This document shows, one piece after another, positions 8,353 to 18,079 of a stretch of 48,726 nt of DNA. Below the pieces are notes generated by a model that was given only the letters and a program-made list of their open reading frames with translations, was not told where the DNA came from and ran no database searches. This stretch comes from Eubacteriaceae bacterium (lineage in GTDB: Bacteria > Bacillota > Clostridia > Peptostreptococcales > Anaerovoracaceae): contig JALCRY010000013.1 in assembly GCA_022652985.1 (NCBI GenBank), positions 1-48,726 on the forward strand, read 5' to 3'. A program made the position numbers and the translations under genes. The stretch's first letter is position 1. The number at the start of each line of letters is the position of its first letter.

Positions 8353-9060
8353 ATGGAACCCAAATACAAACGAGTGATACTCAAAATAAGCGGTGAGGCG
8401 CTTGCCGGCGAAACCAGATTCGGCATAAACGAAGACATGCTCGAAAAGGTCGCCAGGCAGGTCAAGGAGGTCAATGATCTCGGCGTCGAAGTCGCTATAG
8501 TTGTAGGAGGCGGAAATTTCTGGAGAGGCCGCACCAGCAGGAATATGGACAGGGGCACAGCCGATTACATAGGTATGCTGGCCACGGTCATGAATGCAAT
8601 GGCGCTGCAGGCTTCGCTGGAAGCGATAGGTGTGCCTACGAGGGTGCAGACCGCCATCGAGATGAGGGAAGTCGCAGAGCCGTACATAAGAAGAAGAGCT
8701 ATCCACCAGCTCGAGGAGCACAAAGTTGTTATCTTCGGCGCCGGTACGGGAAATCCTTTCTTCTCGACAGATACGACAGCGGCCCTGAGAGCAGCCGAAA
8801 TAGATGCGGATGTTATACTTCTGGCGAAGAACATCGATGCAGTATATTCGGCGGATCCTGCCATGGATCCTGATGCGGTGAAGTATGACAGGCTGACGCA
8901 CTGGGAAGTTCTTGAAAAAGATCTGAAGGTCATGGACAGCACGGCGGCTTCACTCTGCAGAGACAATGATATAGACATACATGTATTCGGCATCGCGGAA
9001 GAGGGAAATGTCCTCAGAGCGGTGTACGGCGAGCAGATCGGTACAATAATAACATCATAG
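8353..9060 (+). CDS. pyrH: UMP kinase
   Basis: A 235-residue cytoplasmic amino-acid-kinase-fold enzyme that phosphorylates UMP to UDP with ATP, typical bacterial PyrH length. The N-terminal phosphate-binding region is [14 protein letters not shown], the glycine-rich GGGNFWRGR loop follows, and [18 protein letters not shown] plus the [14 protein letters not shown] segment are diagnostic. AAGGAG lies six bases before the ATG. It is the first gene of an operon with frr 19 bases downstream, the conserved pyrH-frr-uppS-cdsA order. The enzyme normally works as a hexamer regulated by UTP and GTP; nothing in the sequence suggests an exception. Confidence 0.97.
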   Translation: MEPKYKRVILKISGEALAGETRFGINEDMLEKVARQVKEVNDLGVEVAIVVGGGNFWRGRTSRNMDRGTADYIGMLATVMNAMALQASLEAIGVPTRVQTAIEMREVAEPYIRRRAIHQLEEHKVVIFGAGTGNPFFSTDTTAALRAAEIDADVILLAKNIDAVYSADPAMDPDAVKYDRLTHWEVLEKDLKVMDSTAASLCRDNDIDIHVFGIAEEGNVLRAVYGEQIGTIITS

Positions 9061-9079
9061 TTTGAACGGAGGTAAACAA

Positions 9080-9637
9080 ATGAGTGACGTGATCATGGAC
9101 AAGCTGGGAGAAAAAGTTGACAAGAGCCTGGCAAATCTTAAAGAAAATCTGAACAGCGTAAGAGCGGGAAGGGCAAATCCTGCACTGCTCGACAAAATCA
9201 TGGTTGACTATTATGGTTCTCCGACACCGCTCAAACAGCTTGCAAACATAGCTGTATCGGATCCGAGAACTCTGACTGTCACACCTTTCGATCCTAAATC
9301 GATAGGTTCGGTGGAGCATGCGATCGCTGCCGCTAATATCGGCATCAATCCTGTCAACGACGGGAAAGTAGTAAGACTTTCGATACCTCAGCTGACAGAA
9401 GAGAGAAGAAAAGACCTCGCAAAGGAAGCAAAGAAACTCGGCGAGGAAGCCAAGGTGGCTGTCAGGAACCTCAGAAGGACAGCCAACGAAGATATCAAGA
9501 AACTGGAAAAGGCCGGAGACTATACGGAAGATGATGTAAAAGAGACAGAAGAAGAAGTCAAGAAAGCAGTTGAAAAAGCCATTAAAGATATCGATGAGAT
9601 CGTAGCTAAAAAAGACAGGGATATCATGGAAGTGTAA
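9080..9637 (+). CDS. frr: Ribosome recycling factor
   Basis: A 185-residue protein, exactly the usual RRF size, which with EF-G splits the post-termination ribosome. ATG 9080 (MSDVIMDKLGEKVDK) is chosen because GGAGG lies at 9068-9072; an in-frame TTG at 9062 has no site. Family hallmarks are the SVRAGRANPALLD segment, PLKQLANIAVSDPRTL, and the C-terminal coiled-coil arm from about 105 on (LTEERRKDLAKEAKKLGEEA). It sits between pyrH and uppS with a 3-base gap to the latter, so translation is probably coupled. Confidence 0.97.
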   Translation: MSDVIMDKLGEKVDKSLANLKENLNSVRAGRANPALLDKIMVDYYGSPTPLKQLANIAVSDPRTLTVTPFDPKSIGSVEHAIAAANIGINPVNDGKVVRLSIPQLTEERRKDLAKEAKKLGEEAKVAVRNLRRTANEDIKKLEKAGDYTEDDVKETEEEVKKAVEKAIKDIDEIVAKKDRDIMEV

Positions 9638-9640
9638 TAT

Positions 9641-10369
9641 ATGCTTGATATAAACAGAATGCCCGTCCACGTTGCCATCATTATGGATGGCAACGGGAGA
9701 TGGGCCGAAAAGAGAAAACTGCCCCGCGTCATGGGGCACAATGCCGGTATGAAGTCCATGACGGAAATAGTCAGAAGAGCTTCTGATCTCGGCATAAAGT
9801 ATCTTACCGTTTACGCATTTTCAACGGAGAACTGGAAACGTTCGAAAGAGGAAGTAAGCGGCATTTTTAAGCTATTGGTTAAATACGTGGATCTTGAACT
9901 TGACGAACTCTGCAGGAATAATGTCAGGGTCAGGATCTTCGGTGATTATGAGGGCATGGGAGAAGCGGTTAAAGACCGTCTCGACAAAACGCTCGGCGAC
10001 ACAAAAGACAACACGGGACTTGAATTCAACATCTGCCTGGATTACGGCAGCAGAGACGAGATGACGAAAGCTGTCCGCGCGATCGCGCGCGAAGTGAAAG
10101 ATGGAGAGCTGAAAAGTGAAGACATTACGGAAGAGACTATTTCAGCGCATCTTTTCACAGGACTCGCAGGAGTCCCGGATCCGGATGTCATCATAAGGAC
10201 GAGCGGAGAAGAAAGACTTTCGAACTTCCTGCTCTGGCAGTGCGCATACAGTGAGATGATATTCACCCCTGTACTGTGGCCGGACTATACTCCGGAAGAG
10301 TTTGAAAAATCGCTTGAAGAATTCCAGAGCAGAGACAGAAGATTCGGCGGAAGGAAAGAGACTAAATGA
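9641..10369 (+). CDS. uppS: Undecaprenyl diphosphate synthase (cis-prenyltransferase)
   Basis: A 242-residue cis-prenyltransferase that adds eight isopentenyl units to farnesyl diphosphate to make the C55 carrier for peptidoglycan and wall polymers. The catalytic Asp is D16 in MDGNGRWAEKR; downstream conserved blocks are VYAFSTENWKR, PDVIIRTSGEERLSNFLLWQ and YSEMIFTPVLWPDY. The stop overlaps the cdsA start (ATGA), indicating coupled translation. The supplier pathway (dxr, ispG) is in the same operon. Confidence 0.97.
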   Translation: MLDINRMPVHVAIIMDGNGRWAEKRKLPRVMGHNAGMKSMTEIVRRASDLGIKYLTVYAFSTENWKRSKEEVSGIFKLLVKYVDLELDELCRNNVRVRIFGDYEGMGEAVKDRLDKTLGDTKDNTGLEFNICLDYGSRDEMTKAVRAIAREVKDGELKSEDITEETISAHLFTGLAGVPDPDVIIRTSGEERLSNFLLWQCAYSEMIFTPVLWPDYTPEEFEKSLEEFQSRDRRFGGRKETK

Positions 10370-11151
10370 AGACAAGAATTTTATCAGGCCTGATGATGGT
10401 ACCGTTTTTTATATTCATACTGCTGGGCGGCTATTGGCTGATGGCGTTTATTTTCGTTATCAGTCTGATGGGTGTTTACGAATTCTATAAGGGATTCCAT
10501 TCCATGGATGTTCATCCGTCGTATCCGATAGCGGTCTGTTCGGCAGTAATGCTTTACTGTGTGAATCTTTTGGGCGGAGACGAAAGGTGGTTCATGCTTT
10601 GGTTCTTCCTGACGATACTGGCAAGCCTGCTTTATCTCTTTAAGATAGAGGAGCGCAAGCTCGAAGACGCGATGGCGACCATAACAGGTATTTTCTACGT
10701 GGTGTTCTTCATGTATAATATGGTACTCGTTGATCAGTCGGGACCTTCGACGCATCTCATGGTGTGGATCGTGCTGTTCTCGGCGTTCGGGACCGACATA
10801 TTCGCCTACTTCGGCGGCGTTGCTTTCGGAAAGCACAAGCTCTGTCCGAAGATCAGTCCGAAGAAAACCATAGAGGGATCGGTGTGCGGCATACTGGGAG
10901 CGATGCTTCTGTGCGGACTTATCGGATTCTTCTTTATTAAACCGATGCTCATGCACTGTATAATACTCGGAGCGCTCGGTGGCGTCATCACACAGTTCGG
11001 AGACCTTACGGCCTCAATATTCAAAAGACATATGGGCATCAAAGATTACGGAAAGCTGATACCGGGACACGGCGGGATCATGGACAGATTCGACAGTGTA
11101 CTGTTCGCAGCGCCGATGGTGTATTTTTACATCACGTTTGTGATTCTTTAA
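10366..11151 (+). CDS. cdsA: Phosphatidate cytidylyltransferase (CDP-diglyceride synthase)
   Basis: A 261-residue polytopic membrane enzyme with about seven to eight hydrophobic segments that converts phosphatidic acid and CTP to CDP-diacylglycerol, the precursor of anionic phospholipids. The C-terminal signature is complete: ISPKKTIEGSVCGILGAM, then TQFGDLTASIFKRHMGIKDYGKLIPGHGGIMDRFDS. The gene overlaps uppS by four bases and is followed closely by dxr, as in many Firmicutes. Confidence 0.96.
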   Translation: MKTRILSGLMMVPFFIFILLGGYWLMAFIFVISLMGVYEFYKGFHSMDVHPSYPIAVCSAVMLYCVNLLGGDERWFMLWFFLTILASLLYLFKIEERKLEDAMATITGIFYVVFFMYNMVLVDQSGPSTHLMVWIVLFSAFGTDIFAYFGGVAFGKHKLCPKISPKKTIEGSVCGILGAMLLCGLIGFFFIKPMLMHCIILGALGGVITQFGDLTASIFKRHMGIKDYGKLIPGHGGIMDRFDSVLFAAPMVYFYITFVIL

Positions 11152-11174
11152 GGATGAAAAGATATAATAAGGCT

Positions 11175-12326
11175 ATGAAAAAGATTGCAATACTCGGGAG
11201 TACTGGTTCCATAGGAACTCAGGCTCTCGATGTCATAAGGAACAACCCTGATTTGTTCAGGGCTTCGGTGCTGTCCTGCGCGGCAAGGATCGGGGATCTG
11301 GAAAAGCAGATCGCGGAATTCCGACCCGACATGGTTTGCGTTGCAGAAGAGAACGACGCGAAGGAGCTGGCGAAAAAGTACAGGAGAACCGAAATCGTCT
11401 GGGGCGGCCGCGGACTTATTACTGCAGCCTCGTCCGACTGCGACGTAGTGCTCAATTCTCTGGTCGGCATAAGAGGACTCGAGCCGACATATAATGCGAT
11501 ACTTGCGGGAAACGATATCGCTCTTGCGAATAAGGAAACGCTTGTGGCCGGCGGAGAACTGATCATGAAAACGGTTGCTGAGAGGGGTGTATCGATGCTC
11601 CCTGTGGACAGCGAACACAGTGCGATTTTTCAGTGCCTTCAGGGCAGCGCAGGGAATAAGATAAGAAGAATATTGCTGACCGCATCGGGCGGACCTTTCT
11701 TCGATATGCCGGAGTCTGAACTTTCGGAAGTGACTGTAGAGCAGGCACTGGCGCACCCTAACTGGTCGATGGGGGACAAGATTACGATAGATTCCGCGAC
11801 TATGATGAACAAGGGATTTGAGGTCATAGAAGCAAAATGGCTTTTCGGGGTCGATCTGGACCGTGTTGAAGTGCTGGTGCATCGTCAGAGCATTCTTCAT
11901 TCGGCGGTCGAATTTGAAGACGGAGCTGTGATCGCGCAGCTGGGCGTGCCTGATATGCGTTTGCCGATAAAATATGCGCTGACATATCCCGCAAGGATAA
12001 CTGACGATTTTCCGAAGCTGGATTTTTGCAAAGAAGGCGCGGAACTGACTTTTGAAAAGCCGGATATTGAAAAATTTAAGTGTCTGAAGCTGGCATATGA
12101 GGCCGCGAAGGCGGGCGGAAGCTACACGATCGCTCTCAACGGGGCGAATGAAGTGCTCGTACAACTGTTTCTTGAGGGGAAGATCAAGTTTACACAGATA
12201 CCTGAAACGCTGGAAAGGCTGCTCGACAGTCATGTGCCGCGGAACGCGGACGATCTCGGGAGCATTTTGGAAGTGGATAAAGAAATCAGAAGAGCGGCTT
12301 TATCGTTCTTTGGAATTGGAGAATAA
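11175..12326 (+). CDS. dxr: 1-deoxy-D-xylulose-5-phosphate reductoisomerase
   Basis: A 383-residue NADPH-dependent enzyme of the MEP isoprenoid pathway making 2-C-methyl-D-erythritol 4-phosphate. The Rossmann motif GSTGSIGTQ is at the extreme N terminus (MKKIAILGSTG), which is why ATG 11175 is preferred; the in-frame ATG at 11154 adds seven residues with no family counterpart. Neither start has a strong ribosome site. Other marks are ALANKETLVAGG, LPVDSEHSAIFQ (metal/substrate residues D, E and S), a flexible loop region around HPNWSMGDKITIDSATMMNKG, and the C-terminal GANEVLVQLF helix. It is the usual fosmidomycin target. The stop is immediately followed by the rseP ATG. Confidence 0.96.
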   Translation: MKKIAILGSTGSIGTQALDVIRNNPDLFRASVLSCAARIGDLEKQIAEFRPDMVCVAEENDAKELAKKYRRTEIVWGGRGLITAASSDCDVVLNSLVGIRGLEPTYNAILAGNDIALANKETLVAGGELIMKTVAERGVSMLPVDSEHSAIFQCLQGSAGNKIRRILLTASGGPFFDMPESELSEVTVEQALAHPNWSMGDKITIDSATMMNKGFEVIEAKWLFGVDLDRVEVLVHRQSILHSAVEFEDGAVIAQLGVPDMRLPIKYALTYPARITDDFPKLDFCKEGAELTFEKPDIEKFKCLKLAYEAAKAGGSYTIALNGANEVLVQLFLEGKIKFTQIPETLERLLDSHVPRNADDLGSILEVDKEIRRAALSFFGIGE

Positions 12327-13349
12327 ATGAATTTAGCAATTACCATTATCATAGGAATAATAATGTTCTGTCTGCTGATACTCGTTCACGAGTTCGGGCA
12401 CTTCATTACTGCCAAGGCATGCGGCGTCAAGGTCAACGAGTTTTCTCTCGGCATGGGTCCGCAGATCTGGAGCAGGCAGAAGGGCGAGACGAAGTACTCG
12501 TTCCGCGCGCTGCCGATCGGCGGATTCTGCGCGATGGAAGGAGAAGACGAGGACAGCGACGACGACAGGGCGTTCAATAAAAAGAGCGCGCCGAGGAAGG
12601 GCCTGATAGTGTGCGCCGGAGCGTTCATGAATCTGGTGACCTGTATCGTGCTCATGATCATCGTGTGCTTTGTCATAGGGACCGCTTCAACGACGATCGG
12701 ATCGTTCCTGAGCAACAGCAATTTCCAGAAAGCAGGACTCAGGGTCGGCGACAAGATCGTGCAGGTCGACGACAAAAAAATCAGCGGCTGGGAAGATGTA
12801 AGCAAAGCGCTCGCGGGAGTCGGCAGCAAAGACAAAGTGTCGGTAACGGTCGAAAGAGACGGACAGGAAGTGACAGTCAAGTCGACGCTTATGAACAACA
12901 ACGGTTCTTACATCATCGGCATACATCCGAAGATGGTCAGGAACCCGGTGAAGTGTGTCGCGAACGGTTTCATTTCGACGTGGAACATGACCAAGTCCAT
13001 GTACAAGGTCATCGTGCAGCTGTTTTCGGGACAGGTCTCGACCAAGGAGCTTTCAGGACCGGTCGGGATATTCTACATGGTCGGCGAGTCCGCGCATCAG
13101 GGATTCATTTACGTGATCTATCTGACAGCGCTCATAAGCCTGAACCTGGCAATAGTGAATATGCTGCCTCTGCCTGCACTTGACGGCGGAAGGCTGCTGC
13201 TGATAATAATAAGAAGATTTACAGGAAAACTTATCTCGGATTCTACTGAGAACAAGATAAATTTCGTCGGTCTGATGCTGCTGTTTGGGCTGATGATCTA
13301 TGTGACGTTCAATGATGTACTGAGGTTTATAGTACCGGCATTTAAATAG
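12327..13349 (+). CDS. rseP: Site-2 intramembrane zinc metalloprotease (RseP/RasP family)
   Basis: A 340-residue membrane protease. The zinc site HEFGH is at residues 21-25 in the first transmembrane helix, and the second catalytic block, LPLPALDGGRLL, lies near residue 280 in a later helix. A single PDZ domain (about 120-200, from NFQKAGLRVGDKIVQVD) occupies the middle, and the C-terminal end is hydrophobic. Bacterial members cut membrane-embedded anti-sigma factors and signal-peptide remnants; the target here cannot be told. Its position after dxr and before ispG is the conserved Firmicutes order. It begins directly after the dxr stop codon. Confidence 0.95.
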   Translation: MNLAITIIIGIIMFCLLILVHEFGHFITAKACGVKVNEFSLGMGPQIWSRQKGETKYSFRALPIGGFCAMEGEDEDSDDDRAFNKKSAPRKGLIVCAGAFMNLVTCIVLMIIVCFVIGTASTTIGSFLSNSNFQKAGLRVGDKIVQVDDKKISGWEDVSKALAGVGSKDKVSVTVERDGQEVTVKSTLMNNNGSYIIGIHPKMVRNPVKCVANGFISTWNMTKSMYKVIVQLFSGQVSTKELSGPVGIFYMVGESAHQGFIYVIYLTALISLNLAIVNMLPLPALDGGRLLLIIIRRFTGKLISDSTENKINFVGLMLLFGLMIYVTFNDVLRFIVPAFK

Positions 13350-13360
13350 GAAGTGATAAT

Positions 13361-14431
13361 ATGAGCAGTAAGAAAAGTGTCATGTGCGGAGGCGTGCAGA
13401 TAGGCGGAGGCGCGCCGATCTCGATCCAGTCAATGACAAATGTTGACACGCACAATATTAAGGCTGCCGTCAGGCAGACAAAACAGCTGATGGATCTCGG
13501 CTGCGACATTATGAGGATAGCGGTGCCGGATAAGGATGCGGCGCTGGCGTTCGGCGAGATCAAAAAGCAGCTGCCGGACGTTCCGATCATAGCGGACATC
13601 CATTTTGACTATGAACTGGCGATCGCGGCAATAGACAACGGCGCTGATGCTGTCAGGATCAACCCCGGCAATATCGGCAGCGAGAGCAGAGTGCGGGCGA
13701 TCGTCTGGTCCGCCAGGCACCACGGCATTCCGATCAGGATCGGCGTGAATTCGGGCTCACTGGAAAAAGATATTCTGGACAATATGGGCATGACGGCGGA
13801 CGCTCTGGCGGAAAGCGCGATGAGGAACGTCGAGCTGGTCGAGAAGATGGATTTTGATGATATAGTAATATCCGTGAAATGTTCTGATGTTCAGATGACT
13901 TTCGACGCGTACAGGAAGGTCGCAGCCATGACAGATCATCCGCTGCATATAGGCGTGACGGAGGCGGGCACTTATGAAGAAGCGCTGATGAAATCGGCGG
14001 TCGGCCTCGGCGGGCTCATCATGAGCGGCATTGGCGATACGATGCGCGTTTCTATAACCGGAGATCCGGCGCAGGAGCCGGGAGCGGCGATAAAGATCCT
14101 CGAGGCGGCAGGCGCGAGACAGAAAGCAATCAATTTCGTTTCCTGTCCGACGTGCGGCAGAACCAAAGTGGATCTGGCCAAGATAGCCGGAGAAGTCGAG
14201 AAGAGACTTTCAGGCACAGCAAAACAGAGAAAGGAAAACGGAAAGAGACCGATCACCGTAGCGGTGATGGGCTGCGAGGTGAACGGACCGGGCGAGGCTT
14301 CTCAGGCCGACGTCGGCGTTGCCTGCGGTGAGAACAAGGGCCTGCTGTTCGCGCACGGGGAAAGCATAAGGACCGTGCCTGCTGATCAGATAGCGGATGC
14401 TCTCGTGGATATGGTCTCAAAACTTGATTAA
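13361..14431 (+). CDS. ispG: 4-hydroxy-3-methylbut-2-enyl diphosphate synthase (flavodoxin/ferredoxin)
   Basis: A 356-residue [4Fe-4S] enzyme of the MEP pathway that reduces MEcPP to HMBPP. The N-terminal TIM-barrel part starts with the VQIGGGAPISIQSMTNVDT block. The cluster ligands are Cys 262 and 265 in SCPTCGRTK and the Cys of MGCEVNGPGEA near residue 304, with the conserved Glu of that motif. It is the short two-domain bacterial form. Eleven bases separate it from rseP and three from polC, so it belongs to the same transcript. Confidence 0.97.
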   Translation: MSSKKSVMCGGVQIGGGAPISIQSMTNVDTHNIKAAVRQTKQLMDLGCDIMRIAVPDKDAALAFGEIKKQLPDVPIIADIHFDYELAIAAIDNGADAVRINPGNIGSESRVRAIVWSARHHGIPIRIGVNSGSLEKDILDNMGMTADALAESAMRNVELVEKMDFDDIVISVKCSDVQMTFDAYRKVAAMTDHPLHIGVTEAGTYEEALMKSAVGLGGLIMSGIGDTMRVSITGDPAQEPGAAIKILEAAGARQKAINFVSCPTCGRTKVDLAKIAGEVEKRLSGTAKQRKENGKRPITVAVMGCEVNGPGEASQADVGVACGENKGLLFAHGESIRTVPADQIADALVDMVSKLD

Positions 14432-14434
14432 GAT

Positions 14435-17400
14435 ATGGAAAGACTTCTCGATAAATATTTGAAAGAGGGATATGAATACAAAATAGAAAAGGCCGTGCTC
14501 TCGAAGTCAGCAGTGCTGACGGCGGAAGTCGGGGTCAATTTTGTCGTGCCTTTCAAGGCCCTGCCGGAGCTCAAAGAAGAACTCCGCAGCAGGATCGAAG
14601 GGGTCTCGGATGTGAGGATAATATTTCATTACCGCGATATGGTGCAGGACGAGGAAAGCATTATCAGGGAGTATATCCCGTACCTGCGCAGTCTGACTGA
14701 AAGGTCGGGAGGCGTTATGGCTCAGTCGCTGGTCGGCGAATATGATCTGGAGGACGGTTGTCTGACGGAGTATGTAGTCGGCCTGACCGCAGAGCAGGTG
14801 CTGAACGACAACCTTTCCGGAAAGTTTTCCCGGATACTCAGGGACAACTTCGGGCTGAACACTGTAGTGAGATTCGCGAACCACGATGAAAAGCTCGCCA
14901 GGACAAAGGCGGAAATACAGAAATGCATGGCCGAGGAACCGGAGCCTCCTCAGAAAAAGGCGCCGGCCAAAAAGTCCGGCGTGAAAAAGCTCGGGAACAG
15001 GATACTCGGACGCCCGGCATCGGGAACGCCGGTGCCGATAGCATCGCTGAACGCGGCGAGCGGAGATGTCGTCTGCATTGGCGATGTTTTCAGCATCGAG
15101 TCCCGCGTCGTGAAAAGCGGCAGGGTGCTCGCTACTGTTTTATTTACGGATTACAAGACGTCGATGGCGGCGAAGTTTTTTACCAAGGCTGAGAACTGGG
15201 AAAGCATTGCGGATGCTCTGAATAAAGGCGACCGGATCAAGGTCGGCGGTTCTGCCGAAATGGATCAGTTCACACAGCAGCTTGTCATCATGGCGAAAAG
15301 CATAGAAAAAATCGAGAAAACAGTCCGGGAAGACCATGCGGAGAAAAAACGTGTCGAGTTGCACTGTCATACCAAAATGAGCGCGATGGACGGACTGAAC
15401 GATATTACTGCACTCGTGAACGAGGTGAAAGACTGGGGGCACACGGCTCTCGCGATCACCGACCATGGCGTCTGTCAGGCACTTCCGGAGGCGTATTCCG
15501 CGGCGAAAGGCGCAATGAAGATCATTATGGGAGTGGAAGGCTACCTTTACGATGACGCGGACAGCCACAATCCCGACGGTTCGATCAATTACAAGAAAAA
15601 AGGAACCTACCACATAATCATACTCGCGCAGACGCAGAAGGGTCTCCGCAACCTGTACAAACTAGTTTCGGAGTCGCATCTGCATTACTTCTACAAACGT
15701 CCGCGCATCCCGCGGTCGCTTCTGGAGGAGAACCGCGAAGGGCTGATCATCGGATCCGCGTGCGAGGCGGGCGAGCTTTACCGCGCGGTGGAGAAACATC
15801 TGCCGGATGAGGAGATCATGAAGATCGCTTCGTATTATGATTATCTGGAGATACAGCCGCTCTGCAACAATCAGTTCCTTATCAACAACGGAACGGCGGC
15901 GGACAAAGAAGAGCTGCAGGCTCACAACAGGAAGATCATCGATATCGGCAAGAAGCTGGGCAAGCCGACTGTCGCGACTACGGACGCGCATTTCGGAGGA
16001 CCGGAAGAGGCGCTCTACCGCAATATCCTGCTGTCGGGGCAGGGCTTCAAGGATACAAATGACGGGCTTTATGTCAGGACGACTGAAGAAATGCTCGAGG
16101 AGTTTTCATACCTCGGCGAGGATCTCGCACGTGAGGTCGTAATAGACAATACTAATCTGATCGCCGATATGATCGCGGATGTCAGGCCTGTGCCTGAGGA
16201 AAAATATCCGCCGACGATACCGGATTCGGATAATATCCTGCGTGAATCGTGCGAGAAAAAAGCTGCGGAAATATACGGCTCTCCGCTTCCTGACCTGATC
16301 CGCGAGAGACTGGACAAGGAGCTGAATGCCATCATAGGCAACGGCTATTCAGTAATGTACGTCTCCGCGAAGATGCTGGTTGAGAAGTCAAACTCTGACG
16401 GCTATCTGGTCGGTTCAAGAGGTTCGGTCGGGTCTTCTTTTGCGGCGACGATGTCGGGGATAACAGAGGTAAATCCGCTGGCTCCTCATTATATATGTCC
16501 GAACTGCAAGAAGCTGATCTGGGGCGATCTGGAAACGTACCAGACCGGTGTCGATATGCCGGATATGGACTGCCCGGAATGCGGCACGAAGATGCACAAG
16601 GACGGCTTCAATATCCCGTTCGAGACCTTCCTAGGATTTACGGGTAATAAAGAGCCTGATATCGACCTCAATTTCGCCGGTGAATATCAGTCGACGGCGC
16701 ACCGGTACGTTGGCGCGATCTTCGGCGAAGAGAATGTTTTCAAGGCCGGGACTGTCGGTACGCTGGCGTCCAAAACAGCCTACGGTTTTGTAATGAAATA
16801 TTACGAGGAGCGGGGCATTCCGGTGAACCGCTACGAAGTCGAGCGTCTGACCGAGGGCTGCACGGGCGTCAAGAGAACGACCGGCCAGCACCCGGGCGGT
16901 ATAGTAATAGTTCCGCGCGGTCATTCGATCTATGAGTTCTGCCCTGTGCAGAGACCGGCGAACGACACCACGACAGATATTATTACGACGCATTTCGATT
17001 ACCATAAGATCGATCACAACCTTCTGAAACTCGATATCCTGGGACACGATGTCCCTTCGATGATCAGGCACCTCCAGGACATGACGGGCCAGGACCCGCT
17101 GGATGTACCGCTCGACGACAAGGACACGATGGAGATCTTCACGGGCATCGAAGGCCTGAACATAGTAGATCCGAATTACCGCTTCAACCACGGAACCTAC
17201 GGGATCCCCGAATTCGGCACCAAGTTCGTCAGACAGATGCTGGACGACACAAAGCCGAAAAAGTTTGCGGATCTTATACGAATATCCGGTTTCTCGCACG
17301 GTACGAACGTATGGCTGAACAACGCCCAGGACTATATCCGGAGCGGCGAGGCCACGATGGACAACGCCATCTCGACGCGAGACGACATCATGAACTACCT

Positions 17401-18079
17401 GATCGGAAAAGGCGTGCCGAATGCCGACGCTTTCGGGATAATGGAGAAGGTCCGTAAAGGCAAGGGCGTGTCGGATGAATATGCCGAAGTAATGCTCTCT
17501 CACGGCGTACCGCAGTGGTACCTTGATTCGTGCAGGAAGATATCCTACATGTTCCCGCGCGCACACGCCGTCGCATACGTGATGATGTCATTCCGTATCG
17601 CGTATTATAAAGTGCATTATCCGGCGGAATTTTACGCGGTCTATCTCACAACGAAGATCGCTGACTTCAACTGGGAAGTAATATGCCAGGGCACGCAGGC
17701 TGTCATCAACAGGATGGAAGCCATCACGATCAAGGGCAACAATGCCACCGCCAAAGAAAATGACGAGCTGACGGTGCTGGAAATAGTGTACGAAATGTTT
17801 GCAAGAGGATACGAATTCCTCCAGCCTTCGCTGGAATACTCTGAAGCAGCGCGCTTCAGTGTCAAGGACGGCAAAGTAGTTGTCCCGATCGCCGGGCTGA
17901 ACGGCGTCGGCGATACCATTGCCAAATCCATCATAGAAGCACAGGAAGAGAGACCTTTCGCGACGATCGAAGACATGCAGGACCGCGTCAAGGCGAACAA
18001 GACCGTAATAGAAGTAATGCGTTCGTTCGGTCTTCTCGACGGCATGCCGGAATCAGATCAGATGAGTTTCTTCGGCTGA
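14435..18079 (+). CDS. polC: DNA polymerase III alpha subunit, PolC type, apparently without the exonuclease domain
   Basis: The replicative polymerase of low-GC Gram-positives, 1214 residues, against about 1430-1440 in well-known PolC proteins. N-terminal domain (1-200, with a Lys/Pro linker), OB fold (about 205-295), PHP domain starting with HCHTKMSAMDG near 309 and ITDHG near 345 and continuing to ATTDAHFGG near 515. The PHP chain runs from MGVEGYLYDD straight into KKKGTYHIIILAQ, exactly where PolC usually carries its roughly 180-residue DEDDh proofreading exonuclease; no FD(V/I)ETTG-like Exo motif exists anywhere in the protein. The polymerase core is intact: GYLVGSRGSVGSS, a Cys4 zinc site (CPNC...CPEC, 688-718), and the catalytic Asp pair in PDIDLNF near 741. 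The C terminus ends DQMSFFG, a clamp-binding motif. It is the last gene of the operon. Confidence 0.95.
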   Translation: MERLLDKYLKEGYEYKIEKAVLSKSAVLTAEVGVNFVVPFKALPELKEELRSRIEGVSDVRIIFHYRDMVQDEESIIREYIPYLRSLTERSGGVMAQSLVGEYDLEDGCLTEYVVGLTAEQVLNDNLSGKFSRILRDNFGLNTVVRFANHDEKLARTKAEIQKCMAEEPEPPQKKAPAKKSGVKKLGNRILGRPASGTPVPIASLNAASGDVVCIGDVFSIESRVVKSGRVLATVLFTDYKTSMAAKFFTKAENWESIADALNKGDRIKVGGSAEMDQFTQQLVIMAKSIEKIEKTVREDHAEKKRVELHCHTKMSAMDGLNDITALVNEVKDWGHTALAITDHGVCQALPEAYSAAKGAMKIIMGVEGYLYDDADSHNPDGSINYKKKGTYHIIILAQTQKGLRNLYKLVSESHLHYFYKRPRIPRSLLEENREGLIIGSACEAGELYRAVEKHLPDEEIMKIASYYDYLEIQPLCNNQFLINNGTAADKEELQAHNRKIIDIGKKLGKPTVATTDAHFGGPEEALYRNILLSGQGFKDTNDGLYVRTTEEMLEEFSYLGEDLAREVVIDNTNLIADMIADVRPVPEEKYPPTIPDSDNILRESCEKKAAEIYGSPLPDLIRERLDKELNAIIGNGYSVMYVSAKMLVEKSNSDGYLVGSRGSVGSSFAATMSGITEVNPLAPHYICPNCKKLIWGDLETYQTGVDMPDMDCPECGTKMHKDGFNIPFETFLGFTGNKEPDIDLNFAGEYQSTAHRYVGAIFGEENVFKAGTVGTLASKTAYGFVMKYYEERGIPVNRYEVERLTEGCTGVKRTTGQHPGGIVIVPRGHSIYEFCPVQRPANDTTTDIITTHFDYHKIDHNLLKLDILGHDVPSMIRHLQDMTGQDPLDVPLDDKDTMEIFTGIEGLNIVDPNYRFNHGTYGIPEFGTKFVRQMLDDTKPKKFADLIRISGFSHGTNVWLNNAQDYIRSGEATMDNAISTRDDIMNYLIGKGVPNADAFGIMEKVRKGKGVSDEYAEVMLSHGVPQWYLDSCRKISYMFPRAHAVAYVMMSFRIAYYKVHYPAEFYAVYLTTKIADFNWEVICQGTQAVINRMEAITIKGNNATAKENDELTVLEIVYEMFARGYEFLQPSLEYSEAARFSVKDGKVVVPIAGLNGVGDTIAKSIIEAQEERPFATIEDMQDRVKANKTVIEVMRSFGLLDGMPESDQMSFFG

